Shown here: positions 36,555 to 45,800 of the stretch, in pieces
Layout: every line of letters begins with the position of its first letter
How positions within the stretch are numbered: the stretch's first letter is position 1
NCBI GenBank assembly: GCA_964596775.1
Contig: CAZQVN010000017.1
Location: forward strand, 6,983-70,982
DNA: 64,000 nt
Direction: 5' to 3'
From: CAZQVN01 sp964596775
GTDB lineage: Bacteria > Eisenbacteria > RBG-16-71-46 > JABDJR01 > JAWXBZ01
Made by a program: the position numbers and the translations under genes
Notes under the pieces: generated by a model
What the model saw: only the letters and a program-made list of their open reading frames with translations
What the model was told of the DNA's origin: nothing
Databases searched by the model: none

Positions 36555-37136
36555 ATGCCGCGGGTCAGCATGTTCGGAAGCATGGATGTCAGCGGTTCGG
36601 CCCTGTCCGCCCAGCGGGCCCGGCTGAACGCCATCGCCAAAAATATCGCGAACGCCGGCACGACGAAAACGGAAACCGGCGAACCGTACCGCCGCCTGGA
36701 AGTGGTCCTCGAGTCGGTTCCGGAAAAACGGGATGAGGCGATCGAGCCGGCCCCGCTCAGGACAGGGCGGGACGTCGAGGCTGCGCTCGGCGCGGCCGCG
36801 GGCAGCGAGCCCGGCGCGGACGTACAGGATCCTTTCGCCACCGCGGCGGCCGGCCCGTTCGGTGAAACCCCGGAAACCGCCGCGCCGGTTTCGCGCGATG
36901 TGCCCGGCGGCGTGCGCGTGGCGGGATTCCGCGAGGACCCGACGGAGTTTCCGAAAGTGTACGACCCCTCGCATCCCGACGCGGACGAGGAGGGATTCGT
37001 GACCATGCCGAACGTGAACATGATCAACGAAATGGTGGACATGATGATGGCGTCGCGGGCGTACGAGGCGAACCTGGCTTCGATGAACACGAGCAAGGAC
37101 CTTCTCCTCAAGACCCTGACCATCGGCAAGCAGTAG
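36555..37136 (+). CDS. flgC: Flagellar proximal rod protein FlgC
   Basis: A 193-residue rod protein: SGSALSAQRARLNAIAKNIANAGT at the start, YDPSHPDADEEGFVTMPNVN and MVDMMMASRAYEANLASMNTSK at the end, as in FlgC. Family members are about 135-150 residues; here residues about 65-115 are an acidic Ala/Pro/Gly-rich insertion in the surface-facing middle domain. AAGGAG precedes the ATG. The rod subunit is exported through the flagellar type III apparatus. Confidence 0.94.
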   Translation: MPRVSMFGSMDVSGSALSAQRARLNAIAKNIANAGTTKTETGEPYRRLEVVLESVPEKRDEAIEPAPLRTGRDVEAALGAAAGSEPGADVQDPFATAAAGPFGETPETAAPVSRDVPGGVRVAGFREDPTEFPKVYDPSHPDADEEGFVTMPNVNMINEMVDMMMASRAYEANLASMNTSKDLLLKTLTIGKQ

Positions 37137-37146
37137 GAGGCGCGTG

Positions 37147-37494
37147 ATGTCCGAAATCAATTCCATCCGTCGTCTCGCCGAAGCCGGATTGTCGCAGGCC
37201 ATGGCGAGGGCGCCGAAGGTCGAACCGGAGGCGGCGGACACGAAGACGATGAAGCTGGCCGGGGCCGCCACGGTGTCGCCGTTCCAGAACGAACTTCAGA
37301 ATCTCCTGTCCGACGTGAACCGGCTTCAGCTCGAGGCGGGCCAGAAGGTGGAGGCCCTGGCCAAGGGCTCCCCGATCGACCTCCACGAAGTGATGCTGGC
37401 CCAGGAGGAAGCGGGCGTGGCGTTCAAGCTCGTGCTCGAGATGCGCAACAAGATCATTTCCGCGTACCAGGAAATCATGCGGATGCCGGTCTAG
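37147..37494 (+). CDS. fliE: Flagellar MS-ring/rod junction protein FliE
   Basis: A 115-residue protein; the body ending in LHEVMLAQEEAGVAFKLVLEMRNKIISAYQEIMRMPV is the FliE signature. AGGAGG precedes the ATG at 37147 (a GTG three bases upstream is less likely). FliE links the MS-ring to the rod. It sits between flgC and fliF, as in most flgBC-fliEFGHIJ clusters. Confidence 0.94.
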   Translation: MSEINSIRRLAEAGLSQAMARAPKVEPEAADTKTMKLAGAATVSPFQNELQNLLSDVNRLQLEAGQKVEALAKGSPIDLHEVMLAQEEAGVAFKLVLEMRNKIISAYQEIMRMPV

Positions 37495-37513
37495 GACCGA
37501 GGAGCCCTGAATC

Positions 37514-38944
37514 ATGAACGACATTCTTGCCGTCTGGAAGCGCCTCACCCCGAACCAGCGCATGGGGTTCTCGGCGGGGATCGCCGCGATCCTCCTCACC
37601 GCGCTGTTTGCCGCCTCGTGGGCGCGCAAACCGGAGTACATGGTCCTGTTTTCCGGCCTCGAGTCCAAGGACGCCGGCCAGATCGTCGACGAACTGCGGT
37701 CCCGCAAGGTCCCGTATCGCGTCGGCGACGGCAGCGGAACGATCGAGGTGCCGGCGAACATGGTGCACGAACTGCGCCTCTCGCTGGCCTCGGAAGGGAT
37801 GCCCCATGCCTCCGGAAACGGCTGGGAGCTCATGGACCGCAACTCGCTCGGCATGACCGATTTCCTCCAGAACCTGAACTACCAGCGGGCCCTGGAAGGG
37901 GAACTGGCCCGTTCCATCACCCAGCTCGGAGAGGTCCAGAACGCCCGCGTGCATGTCGTGATTCCGCGCCCGGCCCTGTTTGCCGAGGACAAGCGGGAAC
38001 CGACGGCCTCGGTCGTGCTGCGGATCAATTCCGGCGCGCGTCTCGGCGCCCAGCAGGTGCGGGGCATCACGCATCTCGTGGCCGGTTCCGTCGAGGGGCT
38101 GTCGCCGTCGAACATCACGATCCTGGACACGAACGGGAACATCCTCTCCCAGCCGCGCGAAACGAACTCGATCGCCGGGCTCTCCTCGGAGCAGCTGGAA
38201 ATGCAGCGCGGCGTCGAGGTGTACCTGGCCGGAAAGGCCCAGACGATGCTGGCCGGCGTGGTGGGCGACGGCAAGGTCATCGTGCAGGTGGCCGCGGATC
38301 TCGATTTCGAGAAGGTCGAGAAGACCGTCGAGAGCTGGGACGCCGACAACCCCGTGGTGCGCAGCGAGCAGCGCTCGACCCAGTCGGGGGGCGAGTCGAG
38401 CGTCACGAACTACGAAATCGGCAAGACGGTGGCCCACGTGATGGACGGAGTCGGCAACATCAAGAAGCTGACCGCCGCGGTGCTCGTGGACGGCATCAAG
38501 AAGCTCGACGAGAAGAATGAAGTGGTCTACCAGGCGCGCACCGAAGAGGAGCTGACCAAGCTGACCGCGGTCGTCCGGACGGCCATCGGCTACGACGAAT
38601 CCCGCGGTGACCAGGTCGAGGTGGTGAACTTCCCGTTCGAGACCGGCCCGGATCCGATCGAAATGCAGACGATGAAGAAGGACGACCAGATGCGCTTCTT
38701 CATGGACATGGGCGGCAAGGTGGCCACCGGGATCCTCCTCCTCGTGCTGCTGTTCTTCGCCCGGTCCTTCTTCCGGAAGGCGACGATGGTGGCCCCCGCC
38801 GGCAGCCTGCCTGCCGCCGGGGCGACGCCGGCCCTGGCCTCGCCGGACATGGACCGGCGGATCCGGTTGCTGGCCCAGGAAAAGCCCGAGCGCATCGCCC
38901 TGGTCATCAAGTCCTGGCTCAAGGAAGACGGAGTGGAGGCTTAG
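37514..38944 (+). CDS. fliF: Flagellar MS-ring protein FliF
   Basis: A 476-residue membrane protein, somewhat short for FliF (usually about 530-560). TM1 is near residues 18-37 and TM2 near 397-417 (VATGILLLVLLFFARSFF). The periplasmic ring-building domains include LASEGMPHASGNGWELMDRN, LNYQRALEGELARSI and the HVVIPRPALFAEDKREPTASV block. The cytoplasmic tail RIRLLAQEKPERIALVIKSWL is the FliG-binding segment. It forms the basal ring on which the switch and export gate assemble. Confidence 0.95.
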   Translation: MNDILAVWKRLTPNQRMGFSAGIAAILLTALFAASWARKPEYMVLFSGLESKDAGQIVDELRSRKVPYRVGDGSGTIEVPANMVHELRLSLASEGMPHASGNGWELMDRNSLGMTDFLQNLNYQRALEGELARSITQLGEVQNARVHVVIPRPALFAEDKREPTASVVLRINSGARLGAQQVRGITHLVAGSVEGLSPSNITILDTNGNILSQPRETNSIAGLSSEQLEMQRGVEVYLAGKAQTMLAGVVGDGKVIVQVAADLDFEKVEKTVESWDADNPVVRSEQRSTQSGGESSVTNYEIGKTVAHVMDGVGNIKKLTAAVLVDGIKKLDEKNEVVYQARTEEELTKLTAVVRTAIGYDESRGDQVEVVNFPFETGPDPIEMQTMKKDDQMRFFMDMGGKVATGILLLVLLFFARSFFRKATMVAPAGSLPAAGATPALASPDMDRRIRLLAQEKPERIALVIKSWLKEDGVEA

Positions 38945-39973
38945 ATGGCCGCAACGGACAAGGTCGCCCTGACGGGCACCGAGAAGGCCGCGGTTCTGCT
39001 CATTTCGCTCGGCGAGGATCACGCCGCGTCGGTCCTCAAGCAGATGAAGGGGGACGAAGTGGAACGCGTCGTCAGCGAGATCGGACGGCAGGGCGAGGTC
39101 AAGCCGGCCACGAAGGAACACGTGGGGCGGGACTTCCTGGCCCGGCTCGAATCCGTGACGAAGCGGACCGAAGGGGGCTGGGACTATGCCCGGAACACGC
39201 TGGAGCGGGCCGTTGGGCAGGAACCGGCGGGCCGGATACTCAAGCTGGCCGGCAAGCCCCGGCAGGAGGGCTTCGCCCTGCTCGAAGCGGCCCCGAACGA
39301 CAAGCTGACGAAATTCCTGCTGGACGAGCATCCGCAGACGATCGCGCTGATCCTGACCCAGCTCGCCGCGGAAAAGGCGGCGCTGGCCCTCGCCGGCCTG
39401 CCCGAGGCACTGAGGCCGGAAGTGACGGCGCGCATCGCCGCGATGGACAAGGTGCCCGCGGAGATGCTGTCGGAACTCAAGGCGGTCATCGTCCGCGATC
39501 TCGGCCAGTCGCTGGCGCCCGAGGAGGATGCGGCCCAGGTCAGCGGCGGGCCGGAAAAGGCCGCCGCCATCCTCAACAAGGTGGACAAGGAGATCGGGCA
39601 GAAGACGCTCGAATCGCTCGCCGACGTGGACCCCGAACTCGTGGACGAGATCAAGAAGAAGATGTTCGTGTTCGACGACATCCGGCTGATCGACGACAAG
39701 GGCGTGCAGCGCTTCCTCAAGGAGATCGAGTCCAAGGTGCTCGGCGTGGCCCTCAAGGCCTGCGCGTCCGAAATCAAGGAGAACATCTTCCGCAACATGT
39801 CCAAGCGGGCCGGGGAGCTGCTGAAGGAGGAGATGGAGCTCATGGGCCCGATCCGGCTGTCCCAGGTCGAGGAGGCCCAGGAGTCGATCGTCGAGGTGGT
39901 GCGGCGGCTCGTCGAGGAGGGGGAAATCAACCTGATGGGGCGTGGCGGCCAGGAGGACGAACTCGTTGGGTAA
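38945..39973 (+). CDS. fliG: Flagellar motor switch protein FliG
   Basis: A 342-residue switch protein. N-terminal KAAVLLISLGEDHAASVLKQM binds FliF, the middle has EHPQTIALILTQL, and the C-terminal torque domain has KKKMFVFDDIRLIDDKGVQRFLKE with the charged residues that contact the stator. The ATG follows the fliF stop directly (TAGATG), with no gap. Normal length. Confidence 0.95.
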   Translation: MAATDKVALTGTEKAAVLLISLGEDHAASVLKQMKGDEVERVVSEIGRQGEVKPATKEHVGRDFLARLESVTKRTEGGWDYARNTLERAVGQEPAGRILKLAGKPRQEGFALLEAAPNDKLTKFLLDEHPQTIALILTQLAAEKAALALAGLPEALRPEVTARIAAMDKVPAEMLSELKAVIVRDLGQSLAPEEDAAQVSGGPEKAAAILNKVDKEIGQKTLESLADVDPELVDEIKKKMFVFDDIRLIDDKGVQRFLKEIESKVLGVALKACASEIKENIFRNMSKRAGELLKEEMELMGPIRLSQVEEAQESIVEVVRRLVEEGEINLMGRGGQEDELVG

Positions 39974-40595
39974 CGTGCTGCGCGACGTCCTGTTCGCGGG
40001 GGATTTCCTCATCGGAGGAGACAGCGCGCCCATGGCGCACGCTCATCCGCAGCTGGCGGCCGAGCGCCAGGCCGGCCATGCCGAGGGGTTCGAGGCCGGC
40101 CGCGCCGCCGGGCGCGAGGAGGCGCTCCTCGAGTTCGATCGGGCCCTGGGCGCGCTGGAGTCCGCCGGCCGCGCGCTCGTGGCGGCCCGCGACGAAGCCG
40201 TTCTCGCCGGTGAGGCCGACATCGCGGATCTCGCCGTGGCGGTCGCGGAGAAGATCGTGAAGAAGCGCGTCGAGGAGGATGCGGATCTCGCGGTCACGCT
40301 CGTGCGCGAGGCGCTCAAGCGCATTTCGGACCGGAGCCGCCTGCAGATCCGGGTGCATCCGGACTGCCTGGCCCGGGTGGCTGCGCACCGCGCGGAGTGG
40401 CTCGAGGCGATGGGGGCGCCGGGGCCGCTCGAGCTCGTTCCCGACCGGCGGGTCGGCATCGGCGGCGCCGAAGTGGTCTTCCCCGAGGGGATCGTCGACG
40501 CGCGCCTGGAAACCCAGCTGGAAGAAGTCCGCCGCCTGTTCGCCGACCGGGGGACGGAGTCCGCCCGGGAGCCGGGCGGGGAGGATGTGGAATGA
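39966..40595 (+). CDS. fliH: Flagellar export ATPase regulator FliH
   Basis: About 209 residues. Gly/Ala-rich coiled helix with GHAEGFEAGRAAGREEALLEFD (GxxxG repeats typical of FliH), then the V-ATPase E-subunit-like C-terminal half: ADLAVAVAEKIVKKRVEEDADL and RIQIRVHPDCLARV-like text. TTG at 39966 with AGGAGG upstream overlaps the fliG end; GTG at 39942 or 39975 is possible. The stop overlaps the fliI start (ATGA). FliH holds the FliI ATPase at the export gate. Confidence 0.88.
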   Translation: MGNVLRDVLFAGDFLIGGDSAPMAHAHPQLAAERQAGHAEGFEAGRAAGREEALLEFDRALGALESAGRALVAARDEAVLAGEADIADLAVAVAEKIVKKRVEEDADLAVTLVREALKRISDRSRLQIRVHPDCLARVAAHRAEWLEAMGAPGPLELVPDRRVGIGGAEVVFPEGIVDARLETQLEEVRRLFADRGTESAREPGGEDVE

Positions 40596-41905
40596 GTGCA
40601 ACGGCACTCTTCCGGGATGCGCTGAACGGCGCCGACCTCGTGCGGACGAACGGCATCGTCAAGCAGGTGGTCGGGCTGGTCATCGAGTCGACCGGGCCGG
40701 AGGCCGCCGTCGGCGACGTGTGCGAAATCCGCTACCGGCGGAACGCGCCCCCGGTGGCCGCGGAGGTCGTCGGTTTCAAGGACGGCCGGACGCTGCTGAT
40801 GCCGCTCGGCGAAATGGGCGGCATCGCGCCGGGAAGCGTGGTCGTGCCGACGCACCGGTCGCTGCTGGCGCCGGTCGGTCCGGGGCTGCTCGGGCGGGTC
40901 ATCGACAGCCTCGGCGAGCCGATCGACGGGCTCGGTCCGGTGGACGCGCGCGCCTATCGCCCGGTGAACGCGCCGCCTCCGAATCCGCTTGAGCGGTCCC
41001 GCATCGAGGAGCCGCTGGGCACCGGGATCCGGGCGATCGACGCCTGCCTGACCTGCGGCCGCGGACAGCGCTTCGGCATCTTCGCCGGGTCGGGCGTCGG
41101 CAAGAGCATGCTCATGGGGATGGTGGCCCGCAGCTCGAAGGCCCGGGTCAACGTGATCGCGCTCGTGGGGGAACGCGGCCGCGAAGTGAAGGATTTCATC
41201 GAGCGCGACCTCCGCGCGGAGGGGTTGTCGCGTTCCGTCGTCGTGGCCGTCACCGGGGACCGCCCGGCGCTGCTTCGGGTGAAGGGGGCGCTGATCGCCA
41301 CGACGATCGCCGAGTACTTCCGCGACCAGGGGCTGGACGTGCTGCTGATGGTGGACTCGCTGACCCGGGTGGCCATGGCCCAGCGCGAAATCGGCCTGAC
41401 CGTCGGCGAACCGCCCACCACCCGCGGCTACACGCCGTCGGTCTTCGCGCTCCTCCCGCAGTTTCTCGAACGGGCCGGCACGAACGGAAAGGGTTCGATC
41501 ACCGGGATGTACACGGTTCTCGTGGAAGGCGACGACATGAACGAGCCGATCGCAGACGCGGCGCGCTCGATCCTCGACGGCCACATCGTCCTGTCGCGGA
41601 GGCTGGCGGCGCGCGGTCACTACCCGGCCATCGACGTCCTCGAGTCGGTGTCCCGCGTGATGATCGACGTGGTGTCGCCGGAGCATCGCGACCAGGCCAG
41701 GAAACTCGTCGAGATCCTCGCCACGTACCGCGAGGCGGAGGACCTGATCAACATCGGCGCCTACGCGAAGGGGAGCAATCCGCGGATCGACCGGGCGATC
41801 GCGAAGATCGACGAGATCAACGCGTTCCTCCGGCAGAACGTGGAGGATCCCTCGGACTTCGAGTCGACGCTGCGGGCCCTTGCGGAACTCGGAGGCGGGG
41901 AATGA
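40592..41905 (+). CDS. fliI: Flagellar export ATPase FliI
   Basis: A 437-residue ATPase related to the F1 beta subunit. Walker A is IFAGSGVGKSMLMG (about residues 164-177), Walker B is VLLMVDSLTRVAMAQREIGL, and the flagellar/T3SS signature is GEPPTTRGYTPSVFALLPQF. ATP hydrolysis helps unfold and deliver rod/hook/filament subunits. ATGA overlaps tie it to fliH upstream and fliJ downstream. Confidence 0.95.
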   Translation: MSATALFRDALNGADLVRTNGIVKQVVGLVIESTGPEAAVGDVCEIRYRRNAPPVAAEVVGFKDGRTLLMPLGEMGGIAPGSVVVPTHRSLLAPVGPGLLGRVIDSLGEPIDGLGPVDARAYRPVNAPPPNPLERSRIEEPLGTGIRAIDACLTCGRGQRFGIFAGSGVGKSMLMGMVARSSKARVNVIALVGERGREVKDFIERDLRAEGLSRSVVVAVTGDRPALLRVKGALIATTIAEYFRDQGLDVLLMVDSLTRVAMAQREIGLTVGEPPTTRGYTPSVFALLPQFLERAGTNGKGSITGMYTVLVEGDDMNEPIADAARSILDGHIVLSRRLAARGHYPAIDVLESVSRVMIDVVSPEHRDQARKLVEILATYREAEDLINIGAYAKGSNPRIDRAIAKIDEINAFLRQNVEDPSDFESTLRALAELGGGE

Positions 41906-42870
41906 AGAAGTTCCGGTTCCGCCTCGAGTCCGTGCTGTCCGCGCGGAAGTCGATGGAGCGCCTGAAGCAGGAAAGCCTCGCCGCGGAGACCCGCCGCGAG
42001 CTGAGCGAAAAGGAGCGGCTGGCGGCCGCCGAACAGGCTCACGCGGAAGCGCTGCGCCAGAACGAGTCCGGCGACCTGGACATGCACGAGCTGCTGCTCA
42101 TGGCCCGGCACCGCGAGCGCCTGGCCGGTCTCGTGCGCGAGGGAAAGGACCGCGTGACCCGGGCGGCGCACCGCACCGAGGACGCGCGATCCGCGCTCGT
42201 CGACGCGGCGCGTGAACGGAGCGTGGTGGAAAACCTGAAGGAGCGCCGCCGGACCGAGCATCGCGCCGAGGTCGAGCGGGAGGAGCAGAAGGGGCTGGAC
42301 GAGATCGCCGGGCGGATCGTGCGGGGCGAGGGGGGGAATGTCGCGGTGACGGTGGTTGTCGTCATCATCCTCTACCTCGTGCTGTTCGTCGGCCTGCTCA
42401 AGGTGACCGGCGTGCTCGACAACCAGGTGATCCCGCGCCTCAAGGGGCAGGCTCCCGCGGCCGCCGGTGCGGACAGCCTCGCCTTTCTCGACGGCGACAT
42501 CGACACCGCGACCCGCCTCGCGGAAGTGGAGCGCCTGGCTGCCCAGCGCGACTCGCTGGCGTCGCTGTCGCGCCGGCTGGACATGAAGGCGCAGGAGCTC
42601 GACCGGCGCATCGGAAATCTCGAGAAGATGCTGGCGGATGCCGAAAAGGAAGAGTCGGCCGGCCGGAAGGACTACACGAATCTCGCCGCGGTGTACGCGG
42701 GGATGAAACCGAACCAGTTGAAACCGATCGTCGCGGAGCTGGACGAAGAAACGCTCTACGGAGTGATGTCGCAGCTCAAGGGGCGCCAGCTCGGCGCCCT
42801 GCTTGGAGTCATGGAACCGGCCCGCGCCGCGCTTCTTTCCGAGCGTCTCGCCACGGGAGCGAACAAATGA
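41902..42870 (+). CDS. FliJ-MotE fusion (export chaperone joined to a membrane MotE-like domain)
   Basis: One continuous 322-codon frame. Residues 1-140 are FliJ: KKFRFRLESVLSARKSMERLKQE, then coiled coil ending EREEQKGLDEIAGR. After a G7 tract (42330-42336) comes a TM helix (VVVVIILYLVLFVGLL), a coiled coil (RRLDMKAQELDRRIGNLEKML) and a MgtE-N-like end: YAGMKPNQLKPIVAELDEETLYGVMSQLKG, as in MotE. One G fewer in the tract would end FliJ at TGA 42347-42349 overlapping a GTG start (42346) of a separate motE, the coupling style used elsewhere in this operon. So it is either a true fusion, a slippage site, or an assembly error. The frame overlaps fliK (ATGA). Confidence 0.8.
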   Translation: MKKFRFRLESVLSARKSMERLKQESLAAETRRELSEKERLAAAEQAHAEALRQNESGDLDMHELLLMARHRERLAGLVREGKDRVTRAAHRTEDARSALVDAARERSVVENLKERRRTEHRAEVEREEQKGLDEIAGRIVRGEGGNVAVTVVVVIILYLVLFVGLLKVTGVLDNQVIPRLKGQAPAAAGADSLAFLDGDIDTATRLAEVERLAAQRDSLASLSRRLDMKAQELDRRIGNLEKMLADAEKEESAGRKDYTNLAAVYAGMKPNQLKPIVAELDEETLYGVMSQLKGRQLGALLGVMEPARAALLSERLATGANK

Positions 42871-45800
42871 AGAACAAGCTAGTGGACATGATGGATGCCG
42901 GGACCAGGGTCCCGGCGGGGAGTGCGACCGGCCCCGGAAAGAAGACGAAAGGCGCGGGTGTCCAGGGAGTGAAGGGCGGGGCCGGGAAGCCGGATCTCCC
43001 CGGAGCGTCCCGCAAGGACAGCCCGCACTCCACCGGACCGGCGGACTTTCAGAGCCTGCTCGCGCACGCGATTCCGCCTTCGACGTTGCCTGTTTCTGAT
43101 GCCCGACGCGTTGAGACCGCGCCTCACTTCGAGGCGGGAACCGCGGGACCAGGGAGCGGGCCAACCTCGAAGGCGGCATCCGTGAGCGGGGGCAATCCGG
43201 TGATGGACGAGGCGTCCGGCGGCACCCTTCCGTCCGTGCTCCAGGAGCGCGGCGGGAAGAAGGGGCGGCCGGTGAGACTTCCCGCGGATGCCGCCCGGAC
43301 TGTTCCTGCGCCCCGCCTTCCGATGGAGGAGGGGCCGGACGGCATTCCCTCGTGGAAAGGACTGGACGCGGGCTCCGGCGCCGCCGGGGCGGACGATCGT
43401 CCGGGGAAGACCGGCGCGACAGCGTCGGCGGATGCGGTCGGGCACGCTTCGGAAGCGGTCGGTCGCGCCGCGGGAACGGGCCGGGGCGCGCAGTCCGCGC
43501 CGCTTCCGGACAGCGCCGCTGTCCTGTCTGCCGGTCGGTCGCGCGCCGTCACCGGTACCCAGGCCGGAGTACGGATGCCGGCAACCGGCGAAGCCGTGCC
43601 GCACGGACACAATCCGGACAGGAGCGGTGCCCTGCCTCCCGGTCGTGCGCCGGAAGTCGGCGATACACCGCCCGCGGGCGGGAAACGCAACGCAGGTGAA
43701 GCAACGCAGACCGTGCGAACGGCGGACAACCGGGACGCCGCGTCGGCCGGCCGTACGCCGGAAGCGCTCGATGTACGGCCGGGCACCGTCGCGCGGGGAT
43801 CGGACACGACCGCGCGCGACCGGGCGGCTGAGATCACCCGGGCCGGACGCATCGTCACGACCCGGGGACCAGGTGACGCGCCTGTGCCGGCGGACACGCG
43901 ACCCGTGAAGCCGGCGCCGGTCGGGAATGCGGGTGCGGGGGATCCGCGCACGCACCGCGGGCGCTCCATCGTGGAAGTCCCATCCGCCCCGAAACTGTAC
44001 ACGCTGTGGACATCGCCCGGTGTGGCGCCCGCCGCGGGTGCGGGAACCCCCCACACCCCGGCACAGGCCGCACACTCCGGTCCCGCCGTGGATCTGCGCC
44101 CGGTCGCATCCGGAATCCCCGGTCGCGCCGTCGTGGTGCCGGATGCACAGATCGGTCCTCCGGGCGGCATCGCCGTTTCCGGCGATGCCGGTGATGCGGC
44201 GTCGCCGGGCCTGCCGCCTTCCGCTTCCGTGAAGCCGGGCGCGTCGGCGGCCGTCAACGCGTCAACCGTGCGGCCGGAGAATGCGGGTGCAGGCCGTTCC
44301 CCGCATCCCGGAACGATGAAGTCGATCATTGCGGACGTGAGTCGTGTGGAGGTGTCCAGGCCGGCGCATCCGGCGCACGCGGCGGGCGCGGACCGCCCGG
44401 CCGTTTCGGGCCCGGCTCTGTCGGTGAACAGTGGGGGCGCGGATCGCCCGGTCGCTTCGGCCTCGACGGCCCCGGCGCACGCTGCGGGAACGGACCGCCC
44501 GGTCGCTTCGGCCAAGACGGTCCCGGCGCACGTTGCGGGCGCGGACCGCCCGGCCGTTTCGGCCAAGACGGTCCCGGCGCACGTTGCCGGCGCGGATCGC
44601 CCGGTCACTGCGGCTTCGAAGCACCCGGCGCTCGCCGGGACGGTGGATTCTCCGCCGGCAGCACACTCGACCCCATCGACGACCGCTGAAGGCACCGGGC
44701 GTCCGGCAACCCGCGGACCCGCCGGGCCGATCGCCGCGGACACGCTGCGTTCCCCCGCCACGTCGACACCGGGCGTGGCCGACGCCGCGCGGCGGCCCGC
44801 AGAAGTCGTGACCGTCCGCCCTGAGCCCGTCGACATCCCGCGCGGAGCGACACACACGCCCGACGGGAACGTCTTGAAACCGGCCGACTCCGGAAGCGCC
44901 GCCACGGCGCGTCCGGTCGCCCGTACGGTCGAGACCCCGCGGACCGCGGGAACGGACATGTCGGGGCACCATGGCACCACGTCGGAAACCGGTGAAACCG
45001 GGACCGCCGTGGCGCGGGACGCGGATGGATCCACGACCAGGCCCCGGGCGGGAGCGGGCGTCGATCCCCGCCCGACCGGTTCGCGGCCGAACGCACCCGT
45101 ATTTCCGGAATCGCGCCGCGGAGTGATCACTCCCGCGCACCTCGGGCGGCCTGGGCCGGCCTCCAATCCGGAGGCGGACACGAATACCGTTCCGGCCGCG
45201 GCCTTGAGCCGGCATGCGTCGCCGCCCGCGGAACAGTCCGTGAGACCGGCACCCGCTGCCGCTTCGCTCACGGCGCCGGTGATCCCCGGCACAACGGGAA
45301 TCACCGCCGGGTCCGTTCGCGGGCAGGATACGAACGCGCCGTCCGGGCCTGTACCGGCCGGAGCCGATCTCCGGCCCGCACCGCACAGTGAGGAACCGGA
45401 CGCAGGTTCTCCGGTCGATCGCAGCGCCGCGGGGTCGGCGCACGGTAGTCGGGTGGAAAGCGGCGAGAGAGCCGATTTCCGATCCAGCCTGGAGGCGCTG
45501 CCGCGGATGACGTTGGCCACCCGGGATCCGGGATCGACGCCCCGCAGTCGCACCCAGCAGAAGGCGGAGGCCCGTCTTTCCGAAGCGCGTCAGCCCGTTT
45601 CCGCCGCGAGCGGCGAGGGGCCCGCGGCCAGGACCGGCGCCGCTCCGATGATCGAGCCGGGCGTCGTTGCAAAAGGCCCCGGACCGGATCGGCCGGGTGC
45701 TGTTTCCGCGCCGGCGGCGGCGAACCCCGGAGCGGCCGACCCGTCCATCGCCGCGCCGCCTCCGGACGGAGGCTCGGCGGCATTCGACCGTCCCCGCACC

